DNA of 64,000 nucleotides, taken from contig NC_088872.1 of assembly GCF_032884065.1 (NCBI RefSeq), forward strand, positions 10,279,654 to 10,343,653, in the 5' to 3' direction. The notes below the pieces were generated by a model, which was not told where the DNA came from, did no database searches, and worked only from the letters and a program-made list of their open reading frames with translations. This stretch comes from Artemia franciscana (lineage: Eukaryota > Arthropoda > Branchiopoda > Anostraca > Artemiidae). Shown piece by piece: positions 1 through 8,808 of the stretch. A program made the translations under genes and the position numbers. Every line of letters starts with the position of its first letter. Positions within the stretch are counted from its first letter, which is position 1.

Positions 1-394
1 TGTGCTTCCTTACTGAAAATAAAAAATTGATGAAGTGTCATTTCTTTGAATTTATTTATTGTTTGCTCTTGAATATTTTTTAAACGTAGCAAAAACTGAG
101 GCAATAGGCGATGGACTTAACTCTCTAATTTTGAACAAGGAAAAAGTTTGGCACAAAAGTTTGTGTTTGTCCCTTAAGCCTAGTCTTGATTGACATCATT
201 TACCCTGCCAGCAGCATTTTTGTAAGCGGATCATTTTTGAACTGGTGGCTATGTTTGAACAATCAATTCAACTGGACAGTCTTCGAATGTTCCGACGGCT
301 ATGATTGGCTGTCCAGTCAAAGTCGGCTTTGCTTCTGGCAGGGTGAAGGATCTCAACCAAGATGAGGCTTTAGTTCACAGCCTTTACAGACACT
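1..394. other. Probable intronic DNA with nested short inverted repeats
   Basis: No coding signal. It lies upstream of a helicase exon and is therefore probably intron. Two nested inverted pairs are visible: ten bases at 202-211 match the complement of 336-345, and nine bases at 271-279 match the complement of 309-317. This could be a small decayed foldback element, but the arms are too short to be sure. Confidence 0.35.
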
Positions 395-714
395 AGTTGC
401 GCAAACATTTTATAAAAGCAACACGTAGCTATCGTCGCGACATAGGAATAGAGCCAAGATCTTTCCGCGCTGATTGGCGGAATAGAGCCACTCCCGGAAT
501 AGAGCCAAGATCTTTCCAGTGCTGATTGGCTGTGGGAGCGCCGAAGGTTAACCGGCCAGTTGCGCAAACATTTTTTAAAAGCAACACGTAGCTATCGTCG
601 CGATATAGGAATAGAGCCAAAATCTTTCCGCGCTGATTGGCGGAATAGAGCCACTCCCGGAATAGAGCCAAGATCTTTCTGGTGCTGATTGGCTGTATGA
701 GCGCCGGAGGTTAA
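395..714. repeat. Direct tandem duplication, 163-bp period
   Basis: Unit 1 (395-557) and unit 2 (558-714) are nearly identical; both begin agttgcgcaaacatttt and end near ggttaac. Within each unit the phrase ggaatagagccaagatcttt or a close variant recurs, so the unit itself holds a shorter internal repeat. Open frames on the - strand here are by-products of this repetition. Position suggests the upstream intron of the helicase gene. Confidence 0.8.
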
Positions 715-931
715 CGCCTAGTCTAAAAGATGTATGTTGAAATCCTTCTATGAGCAAGGTACGAATCCGCGCAACTGGTGTCTATATAGGCTGTGCTTTA
801 GTCTTTGTGCAACACCGGCAGTAAATTTCTTGTTCTTTTCTTTCTTGAAGTTTTATAAAGCATTACATGACTTACAGTAAAAAACCTCTCTCTTCTACTG
901 ATGGCTTGTATTGTTAATTATTTCTTTCCAG

Positions 932-1779
932 TCTTTCACTTGGATTGTTCCGGGCTATTTGATCGGAGGAGAGAAGAAAAAATCTGAGAAAGCTCGTATC
1001 AGAAAGGGTATAAACATTTTAATATCTAGTCCTGGAAGATTGAAAGATCATCTACTTCACACACAGTCATTAAATATTTCCAAATTGCGATTTTTAATAT
1101 TAGATGAGGCGGACCGAATTCTAGATGAAGGATACGAACGAGAAATCAGTGACATAATCGAGCACATTGACAAAGTTGTAAGCAAGAGACAAACAGTTTT
1201 GCTGTCCGCAACCATGAGCAAAAAATTAAAATCATTGGCATTTTTGTCCATGAAAGAATCGAAAAATATCTTGATGTCTGATGCACCAGAAACCCTTGTC
1301 GTGCCTACAATGTTGCACCAAGAGTTTGTAATTGTTCCAGCGAAATTGCGCCTTGTTGCTCTTATTTCATTTTTAGCTGAGAAATCCGGATTAAACAGTG
1401 CCAAAAGTCTTGTGTTTGTTGCCACCCAGGACATGGTTGACTATTATAGTGAAATCGTTGCCATGCTGTTGAAAGCAAAAGATGTAAATATTGATATTTC
1501 TCGTTTGCATGGTAGTATGGGTCAAAAAGATAGATGTGATGTGTTCAAAAAATTTAAGAATGCCAAATCTGGAGTATTGATATGTACAGATGTTGCTGCA
1601 AGAGGTTTGGACCTACCAAAGGTTGACTGGGTACTCCAGTTCAGCCCGCCGTCAACAGTGGAGGAATATGTTCATAGGGTCGGCAGGACTGCTAGAGTTG
1701 GCTTGCATGGGTCTGCTGTGATTTTTCTCCTACCCAGTGAAATTGGCTTTGTCTCTAGAATGAATGACAAAGGAATAAC
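932..1779 (+). CDS. DDX31: ATP-dependent RNA helicase DDX31/Dbp7-like, internal exon (helicase core)
   Basis: This is the large internal exon of a DEAD-box RNA helicase of the DDX31/Dbp7 type, a nucleolar ATPase needed for 60S ribosome assembly (family knowledge). In order the sequence shows a Ser-Pro-Gly-Arg motif Ib, LDEADRILD (motif II), LLSAT (motif III), LVFVAT (motif IV region), TDVAARGLDLP (motif V) and HRVGRTAR (motif VI). So it covers the second half of RecA domain 1 and all of domain 2. The Q motif and Walker A must be in exons before this window. The start is a splice acceptor (tttctttccag, exon from 932), not the in-frame ATG at 911, which lies in the intron. The end is a gtaagt donor after 1779, leaving two bases that combine with the next exon to give Thr. 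The frame is unbroken. Confidence 0.95.
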
Positions 1780-1989
1780 GTAAGTATTGATTTGTTTAAA
1801 CTGCTAAATTACACCTTTTACTCTTTGAGCTGTTATAATATTATTTAACAGCTCAAGTTTTTGGGCTCAAGAATGTTGTTTACAATAATTTTACTAAGGC
1901 TTAGCTGTTCCAAACTAATGCTGTTTAGCTATTCAATGGTATAAAATTCTTTTCAATTTCTAGTTGGTATCAAGATGTTAAGGTTATAT

Positions 1990-2230
1990 TCCTAGAAACT
2001 TTTACTCATTCAATCACTAGTTTTATCTAGTTTACTGCCAATTAGTGGCAACATTTTTTTACTACAGCTATCTGAAAAGTTACTCTTTCTAGTGCTGTTT
2101 TTTTGCTCATTTTCTGCTGTTTTTTTACACACGTCCCTTGTTTTCAAACTAGGTGACCGTTGAGTACTAAAACTGCATAGGGGCAATTGAAGATCTTTTT
2201 AGTTAAAAATTTGAGTTCTTTGGTTTTCAT
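1990..2230. repeat. Old dispersed repeat, copy 1
   Basis: Aligns by eye with 63230-63470 in the same orientation. Shared landmarks occur in the same order: ctgccaatta, then gctcattt(t/c)ctgctg, then a cacg...cttg...ttttcaa block, then gtactaaaactg versus gtgttaaaactg. Divergence is substantial. Class unknown. Confidence 0.5.
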
Positions 2231-2929
2231 ATTTTATTTTTACTGTCCTTGGTACTTCAAAATCTGAGATAATTTTTGGTTCCAATTTGACTTTTCTTTT
2301 TTGTCTTTATATCATCATTCTACTGTTATCAAAAAGTGTTGCCTTTGTTTGTTCTCAGATGTATTTCCTAGTCGTGAAGCCTTGAGGAGGGGGAGCTCGC
2401 GTCCAAATAAGGAAGGGAGTTCGCGTCTAATCTTAGTAAAAATAGTTGATCTTTCATATAAACCTGTTTCTTTTTATATGGTAAGAAAAGTATGATGGAA
2501 GAGGACCGCAATCTCCCCTTCCTGGGCTCGTCCCTGATATGGGGTATATATTCCTTATTATCAAACAGCTCGTGGTAACGAACCATAAGAAGCAACTCGG
2601 CTCAATAGTAACCGTAACTCTACATCTGATAGCAACATATGCATAAAAAAAATTAGATTTCATGCTGATTTCAATTATATAGGATTAATTAGGCTTAGTG
2701 TTACCCATCAAAAGCTACAAACCTGAGAAAATTTGTTTCATTTTTGAAAAAGGGGAGAAACACCCCCCAAAATCCAAGGAATCTTGATGTGAACAGCACC
2801 ATCAGATTCGGCGTAAGAGAGAATGATAATGTAGAGGTTTGAAGCTACCATGTTTGAAAATGTGTAGTTTTGTAATTTTTTGCCAGAAGAAGGGTGACGG
2901 ATGCGTTTTTTTGTATTTATTATTGAGAA

Positions 2930-3490
2930 GTATACAGACATTTTCCGGGATGGGGGGGGAATTTTACGCTTGGAGGGAGATTCCACGGGTAAAATTTTCC
3001 GTGAAGACGGAAGACTCTGGGTGTGGACTTTCCTGAGAGAATTTTTACACTGTGGGAATTTGGCAAAATTCCTTTAGCCTACGAAATCCTTTTTATTTGT
3101 CTTACTTTCTCTTTACCAACTCAATTTTACATGTGGAGATGTTCCGTGGGGATCGTCACCGAGGAAATTTTCAGGGGGATTGGAAGTGTCTGGATGATTT
3201 TTCCATAGAGGGAATTTCCGCGGGAGCAACTCTCTACTGGGGGTTGGGGAGGGTATTCGGAGAAAATTTTCCACAGAGGGTTATATTTGCATTAGAAATT
3301 AGCCTTTCAAATAAAGGTATGCTAAGGAAAATTTTTCAGGTAGAATCGTCCGCAAGAAATTTTCCGAGGGAATGTTCAGCGAGGATGGGATTGCCCAGGA
3401 AGGATATTCCTGGGGGGGGGGGGGGTATTTTGAGTGGGAGAAACTTTCCGTGGGGGAGAGAGTTTTTTTATGGAAGGGAAGTCGGATTTC
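2930..3490. repeat. Degenerate G-rich repeat with a gaattttcc motif
   Basis: Short motifs such as gaattttcc, gaaattttcc and ggggga recur at irregular spacing of roughly 15-60 bases over about 550 bp, with a 14-G run near 3413-3426. Base composition is unlike the AT-rich flanks. The long + strand open frame here (3052-3528) follows from this composition and has no recognisable domain. Confidence 0.5.
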
Positions 3491-3579
3491 CTGGCATTAT
3501 TTTAAAAACGATTAGAAATTTAGTTTAAAAAAATAACTTTGACTTTTTGTCCCAATTCTTCAGAACGACTCATGAAACA

Positions 3580-3760
3580 CAGGGCCAGTTTAATTAGAAT
3601 TAATTAGAGGCTCTTTTAAAAGTAGGCTACTAAAAAAATGTAGCGTGAAGAGCGGGGTATTGAGGAGCGGTGACTTTCCTCAAATACGGAATAATTTCTG
3701 TTTGTTTTAAGTTTTAATGTTGCTCCTTACTTTCAGTCGAAAAACTTATTCTTTTTTAAT
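3580..3760. repeat. Half copy of a foldback (long-TIR) element
   Basis: Resembles the right half of the foldback element at 4632-4965: gtgaagagcggggtattga, then ttctgtttgttttaag, then atgttgctccttactttca. The left arm is missing. It is more diverged than the complete copy, so probably older. Confidence 0.6.
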
Positions 3761-4364
3761 TTAATTGACATCAGGATAACTGTTGGTTATAGTAAAAAAG
3801 TAGACCAATGTTAGAGAAATCCGTTGAAAAATGTACGAAGATAAAACAAGTCAGTTTTACGCGTTATTGGTGTATTACCAAAATTTTAACGCTTGGGATT
3901 TCAAACAATCAGTTTAGACTAGTTTTAGGTCAATGGACACTCCTACTTCTAATCCTACTTATGTTCAGAATTAGTGGTAAAAGCAAAAACTGTGTCACCT
4001 ACGAATCACATGAAATTAAATATGACTGTTTCTTTGAGAAAAAAAAGTATTGATGATAATTTGTCCAAGCTAGAATAACCGGTTTTGTAGGAGTATTTCG
4101 GATATTCAACTTGTTTTCTGTCTAAAAATATAAATTGCATATTTCGATTCAAAATTAATTGCTTCTAGCTCCCCTCCCCACCCTACTCTAATTGTATCTT
4201 AATTGAAATTCAGGGATGGGAGGGGTGTTGGTAAATTTATAGAAAATTAATTCTGGAAGAACTTGTGTCATAATAAAATGATTACTCTATCTTTTGTTTT
4301 TAAGCCTACTCTATAACATTTATTTCTTTTGAATTGTTTTTTTTATTGGTAAATTTTTATTTAG

Positions 4365-4522
4365 ATTGCAGGAAAGGCCGCTGCAATCGATACTGGCTCC
4401 CTTGGCATTGACATTGAATGATAGGTTGGGTTTGCCAATGGAAAAAGTCGCTACTGAGGTTCAGCAACTATGCGAGGATTGTACCATGAATTCAAAAGAG
4501 ATGCACGAATTGGCTTCTAAAG
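4365..4522 (+). CDS. DDX31: DDX31-like helicase, second exon in window (C-terminal extension)
   Basis: A 158-nt exon between the acceptor ttatttag and the donor aaag/gtact. The first base completes a Thr codon begun in the previous exon, and the frame continues L-Q-E-R-P-L-Q-S-I-L-A-P-L. This is the start of the conserved C-terminal domain that follows the helicase core in DDX31/Dbp7 proteins (DUF4217 region). The exon ends with one G that joins CT of the next exon to make Ala. It is too short to be noticed as an open frame alone; it was found by matching phase and homology. Confidence 0.9.
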
Positions 4523-4631
4523 GTACTTTGTATTAGCATTGCCTGTATTGTTAAAAAAAACTTTTATTTTCATAGCTAAATATAATGAATGACTTTGCAT
4601 TGGGGAAGACGCTATAAGCTATTAAATAAAA

Positions 4632-4965
4632 AAAAACAAGTTTCTTCAGCGGAAAGTAAGGAACAATATTAAACCTTAAAACGAACATAAATCATTACGT
4701 ATACGAGGGGATTCACCCTCTCGTCAATACCTCGCTCTTTTCGCTAAAATTCGAATTTTGTTCCAATTATTTAAGAATTAACCCTGAATCAAAAAGGCTA
4801 TTTAATTACAATAAATAGTTCTTTTGAAAGTACCAGAAAACTCATAGCGTAAAGAGCGAGGTATTGACGAGGGGGCAAACTCCCTCATAGGCTATACGTA
4901 ATAATTTCTGTTCGTTTTAAGTTGTAATGTTGCTCCTTACTTTCATGTGAAAAAACTTTTTTATC
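4632..4965. mobile_element. Foldback/MITE-like element with long terminal inverted repeats
   Basis: The two halves are near reverse complements. The left half reads inward through tttcttcagcggaaagtaag, taaaacgaaca and caatacctcgctctt. The right half reads aagagcgaggtattg, gttcgttttaag and ctccttactttcatgtga. Arms are about 120-150 bp, total about 330 bp, and there is no coding capacity. It is probably a non-autonomous DNA element; the superfamily cannot be named because a clean target duplication is not evident in the A-rich flanks. Confidence 0.75.
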
Positions 4966-4979
4966 TAATTTCTGATTGT

Positions 4980-5190
4980 TTTTATGGCACTTAGTATTTA
5001 CCAAGTGACATATAGCAGACGCAATTTCTGTCTATCTGTCGGTTCCGGTTTTTGCTAGTTCGGGCACTTCCAGATAAGCTAGTACGATGAAAGCTGGCAG
5101 GCGTATCAGGGACCAGACCATATTCAATTAGAAATAGTCGCTTCCCCGATTCGACCATCGGTGAGCGAACGAGATAGTTGAGAAGAATTT
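4980..5190 (-). repeat. 3' tail of the GAGCTC interspersed repeat, inverted
   Basis: The complement of this stretch matches the 3' tails at 32400-32615 and 44585-44775: a gatggtcgaatcgggg block, a tccctgatacgcc block, a tggaagtgcc block, and a terminal ctatatgtcacttgg hairpin. It carries only the tail, with no GAGCTC subunits. It abuts the foldback element, which suggests a nested or targeted insertion. Confidence 0.75.
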
Positions 5191-5230
5191 TATTTGCCGA
5201 TAAAACAAATGATTGTTGTTCTTAAGTGTG

Positions 5231-5285
5231 GCTTGCTGGTCTAGCGGTAAGATTCTCAAACAGTTACCGCGAACTGTTTGATACT
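5231..5285 (+). other. tRNA-like A-box followed by a perfect 10-bp hairpin
   Basis: tggtctagcggtaag resembles a tRNA D-arm/A-box. It is followed by a perfect stem, tcaaacagtt with aactgtttga, around a six-base loop (5256-5281). No B-box or acceptor stem is seen, so this is not a usable tRNA. A tRNA-derived SINE head or pseudogene is possible. Confidence 0.3.
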
Positions 5286-5988
5286 ATAAACAAAAAGACA
5301 AGAAGTAGGCTAGTGCCATACCTTAGCAGGATGTATTAAGAAGACTATGCCTCGAAAGGAGCAGAATATGTTGATTAAGTGCTTTATTGTATTATTAAAA
5401 AAAAATACATTGGAAGGATCGATTCTTGACATTTGTATAACATACATAAATTTGATTAATTTACTAATTGAAAAAGCCTTAAAAAGCCTTGTCTGCCTTT
5501 TAGGTGGTTTAAGGAGCCGTAGCCCTACTCCTTCTTAGAGTAATTTCTTTTCGCTAAGTTTGGTTTGTTCCATCATTTTTCTTCCGTTTCGTTGTTCATT
5601 GGATTGGTCTCATTTATATTAATAGTAATTCCTGTGTGTCGTAAATTTGAATTATTATTTGAATTTATTTCTGATCATCTTGGGTATTGCTATGGCTCTT
5701 CACTTTTCTCACAAAGCATCTTTTATGTAAAATATTTTAAATTAATTTCGGTTTGGCTTTAATCGACACATTTTATTACCGGTTAATCTTAAGAAAGTGT
5801 ATAGTATTTTTTTTTTGGCTTGGGGGCTAAAAATTCAGATTTTATCTCGTATTTTAAAACGAATTCGAGTATTCAGTCAAAATTTTCGTTCAGTAGTAAT
5901 TTGTGCAATATCTTTTCAATAATATTTTTGCTGTAGGGCTTCCGATTGAGGAAAAGGAGGGTTCTTGTTGAATTGGAAACTTTGAAGT

Positions 5989-6114
<126 letters not shown>

Positions 6115-6182
6115 ATATATATAAAAATAAGTTGTCTGTGGATCTGTGGATCAGGTGACATCATGTTTCTGTGTCGGCTGAC

Positions 6183-6521
6183 GTCATGAAATTAGTTGTC
6201 GTCATTTTTGCTTTGACGGTGACGTCATTCAAGTTATATAAGACATATGTTCACGTAGAAATCTATTAATGTTTAAGTTTACAATGACTGATGAAGATGC
6301 TCAAAGAGTCTATGCCAAAAAACTTGCTGCTGATAGTTCCTCGGCACGCTTTCTTTTCTGACTTTCTCTATCAGCAGCAAGTTTTTTGGCATAGACTCTT
6401 TGAGCATCTTCATCAGTCATTGTAAACTTAAACATTAATAGATTTCTACGTGAACATATGTCTTATATAACTTGAATGACGTCACCGTCAAAGCAAAAAT
6501 GACGGCAACTAATTTCATGAC
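6183..6521. repeat. Near-perfect large palindrome, 154-bp arms
   Basis: Left arm 6183-6336 and right arm 6368-6521 are reverse complements with one mismatch that I can see (ttgtcg against the complement ttgccg), around a 31-bp spacer. The arms include a short open frame, ATG ACT GAT GAA GAT..., present in both orientations. Such identity implies a recent inverted duplication or ongoing arm-to-arm conversion. It lies inside the Helitron. Confidence 0.95.
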
Positions 6522-6659
6522 TTAATTTCAGAACTTAATTTCTGTGTTGACTGACGTTATGAAATTAGTTGTCGTCATTTTTGTTATGACGATGCTTAGT
6601 ATATTGTAAAACACATTAATTTGGTTAATAATATACCATTTAAAACACCAAAATGAACA

Positions 6660-6722
6660 TGCTGGAGTAGTCACTCGGTGAGAGAGGGTGTCAGAACGGA
6701 GAATGAAGGTCCCAGGTTCAAA
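6660..6722 (+). other. Possible tRNA-derived segment inside the Helitron
   Basis: A possible A-box (tagtcactcggtgagag) is followed about 45 bases later by ggttcaaatc, which matches the tRNA B-box consensus. An A-rich tract follows, which would suit a tRNA-derived SINE. The D- and anticodon-stems do not fold convincingly, so a functional tRNA is unlikely. Confidence 0.3.
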
Positions 6723-6724
6723 TC

Positions 6725-7040
6725 GTAAAAACCAATAAAAAACTGAAAAGAAAAAAAGGAATAAAACTAAAAAAAATTTCATCTAAAAAACTAAAAAAAA
6801 CTAAAAAAGGTAAAAACTAAAAGAACTAAAAAGAAAAAAAACTAAAAAAAGGAAAAAAAACTGAAAAATAAAGGAGAAAAAAAAACTAAAAAAATATAAA
6901 TAAAAATAAAAAAACTAAAAAGATAAAAACTTCAAAAAAAACTAAAAAGAAAAAAGAAAAAAACTAAAAAACCTAAAAAAAGGTCAAAACCAATAAAAAA
7001 AAAACTAAAAGGAAAAAAAGGGAAAAAATTAAAAATTTAT
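6725..7040. repeat. A-rich low-complexity tract (aaaactaaaaa)n
   Basis: About 315 bp dominated by runs of A broken by ct, gg and tc, with recurrent aaaactaaaaa. It is internal to the Helitron. No coding content. Confidence 0.85.
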
Positions 7041-7069
7041 TTCATCATATACCAATTCAAAAACGAATG

Positions 7070-7345
7070 TATACCGGGATGACGACCGGGACACAGGGAA
7101 TATAAATGACACAACTACAACGGGGACGCCGGGGGGCACAGGGGGATATAAATGACGCCCGGGACACCGGGACACAAGGAATATAAATGACGCCCGGGAC
7201 ACTCAAAGAGAAATCAGACTGGGACACCGGGACACAAATGACGACCGGGACACAGGGAATATAAATGACGACCGGGACACAGGGACATAACTACAAAGGG
7301 GACGCCGGGGTGCACAGGGGGATATATAAATGACGATGGCGACTC
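7070..7345. repeat. Short tandem repeats (cgggacac, atataaatgacg) inside the Helitron
   Basis: The phrases gacgaccgggacacaggg and atataaatgacg repeat irregularly about six times. They are non-coding and lie just upstream of the surviving helicase fragment. Confidence 0.7.
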
Positions 7346-7361
7346 AGGGAATGGTCGATTA

Positions 7362-7490
7362 GCAATCACCATCAACAAAGCTCAAGGGCAATCATTAGAA
7401 TCATGAGGTATAGATCTGAATACGGATTGTTTTCCCATTGACCATTATATGTTGCATGTTCAAGAGTCGGTAAACCTGACAATCTATTTA
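7362..7490 (+). pseudogene. Helitron helicase C-terminal fragment
   Basis: Translation gives A-I-T-I-N-K-A-Q-G-Q-S-L-E-S, a stop, then G-I-D-L-N-T-D-C-F. The T-I-N-K-A-Q-G-Q-S block is the conserved C-terminal helicase motif of the Rep/Hel protein that moves Helitrons (family knowledge). A TGA stop and a shifted frame near ccattgacc show it is dead. Its place 150 bases before the 3' hairpin is as expected. Confidence 0.85.
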
Positions 7491-7574
7491 TATATATATC
7501 TATCTATATTCACAGGTGGGACATAGGGACACAACTAAAATGGCGCGTAACGACTTACGCGCGCGGGGGGGCTT

Positions 7575-7640
7575 GGGGGGGCGCGAAGCGCCCCCACCAA
7601 CTAGGTGTTGGGGTGGCGCGAAGCGCCACCCCAACAGCTA

Positions 7641-7641
<1 letters not shown>
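7575..7641 (+). other. Double Helitron 3' terminus: two hairpins each followed by CTAG
   Basis: The first hairpin (gggggcgcgaagcgccccc, about 7576-7595) is followed by ccaactag (CTAG at 7601-7604). The second, with arms gttggggtggcgc and gcgccaccccaac around gaa (7607-7635), is followed by agctag. Either could serve as the rolling-circle termination signal. Confidence 0.8.
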
Positions 7642-7730
<89 letters not shown>

Positions 7731-7749
7731 ACCGGTCAATCTTAAGAAA

Positions 7750-7823
<74 letters not shown>
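7642..7823. repeat. (AT)n microsatellites flanking a 24-bp unique core
   Basis: AT tracts at 7642-7727 and 7751-7823 are separated by ttattaccggtcaatcttaag. That core is repeated with one change at about 5772-5795 upstream of the Helitron, suggesting duplicated host sequence around the insertion. Tyr-Ile open frames here are artefacts. Confidence 0.9.
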
Positions 7824-7825
<2 letters not shown>

Positions 7826-8517
7826 AGATTCGAGGTTCATTGGCCCTCGCGCCCTACATTGACAAAAAATTTCTGCTTTATCTCCAAAGCCGTTCCCAGG
7901 ATATTACAGATACGCCTCTCAGGTTGTCTGGCTATTTTATCTGACAGATTTTGATTTACCTTCTTTTAAAACTATTAAAAATAAATAAATAAATTAAAAA
8001 TTAAATAAAAGATTCTTTTAAAACTAGTTGTGCACATACTGGAATAAAGACACTCCCCATGACCTTGGATCTGCTACTGTATATCTGTAATACCCATGTA
8101 AAAAAAAAAGGATTTTCCTTTTTGTTCATTCATGAACAGCATGGCGCTGATATGGGATTCTAATGGCCCGCTTTTTATTTAAATCTTCCGCTATTGTAGA
8201 AGGACTTCTGTGTCTTTAAAAGTCCCATAAATTTATTTTTGCAATAAACCTTTGCTACTAAGATGAACTGAAATAATAGTTACCACACTTCAAATGCCAA
8301 ATTTTTCTCCATAGAGTTTTTTTTTTATTTGAATGAGTTTGAACTTTTGGTTACTATGGGTCGTGTTTTGCTCTGTACCAGGCTGGCGCTATTGTTTAAA
8401 CTGAAATTTTCCTTTGGTAGCATGACATGTTTTTTTTTATTCACTCATTAACCACTAATTGTGTTTTATGTCGCACTATATCCCTTCGTTATTTATAGAT
8501 ATATACATTTTTTTTAG

Positions 8518-8807
8518 CTTATGTTTCGTTTGTTCGTTTCTACGCAACCTATCCCAAAGAATCCCGAGATATCTTCTCTTTCCAAGATCTACACTTGGGC
8601 CATCACGCAAAATCATTTTCATTAAGAGACCCTCCCAAGCAAATAAGCAGCATTGGTAAAAATAGAAATGAGACATCCAAGAGGAAGCAATCTCGAGGTT
8701 CTTCAAGCTATTCAACCTCTAAAAAACGAAGGATTTTCGGAAGCGAAGCTGATTTTGACGTTGTTCCCGTTGCACCTTTGCCTACTAACCCATTTGTCTG
8801 TAAATAA
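8518..8807 (+). CDS. DDX31: DDX31-like helicase, terminal exon
   Basis: Follows a strong acceptor (tttttttag). Two bases complete an Ala codon, then the frame reads [14 protein letters not shown] and [15 protein letters not shown]. These are the closing blocks of the DDX31/Dbp7 C-terminal domain, where human DDX31 has similar YATYP and HVAKSFGLRD blocks. The tail of about 45 residues is basic and serine-rich, as is common for nucleolar proteins, and ends at TAA (8805-8807). The polyadenylation hexamer AATAAA (8803-8808) overlaps the stop codon. Confidence 0.93.
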
Positions 8808-8808
8808 A
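8803..8808 (+). terminator. AATAAA overlapping the DDX31 stop codon
   Basis: The hexamer AATAAA starts two bases before the TAA stop and includes it. If used, the 3' UTR would be only some 10-30 nt long. No closer-to-consensus signal was noted in the next hundred bases. Confidence 0.45.

Larger units (their letters stand above)
1780..4364 (+). other. DDX31 intron (2.6 kb)
   Basis: Runs from the gtaagt donor to the ttatttag acceptor. It contains an old dispersed repeat (about 1990-2230), a G-rich degenerate repeat (about 2930-3490) and half of a foldback element (about 3580-3760). The rest is AT-rich with nothing recognisable. The phases on both sides match, which supports the boundaries. Confidence 0.85.

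Noticed and set aside
911-931. ATG at 911 as start of a short helicase
   Set aside because: It lies upstream of a clear splice acceptor, and a start there would lack the ATP-binding motifs; homology begins exactly at the acceptor.
1057-1434. 125-codon - strand frame inside the helicase exon
   Set aside because: Shadow of DDX31; the + strand frame carries all the conserved helicase motifs.
3052-3528. 158-codon + strand frame in the first helicase intron
   Set aside because: Lies in G-rich degenerate repeat DNA, lacks any domain and conflicts with the well-supported helicase splicing.
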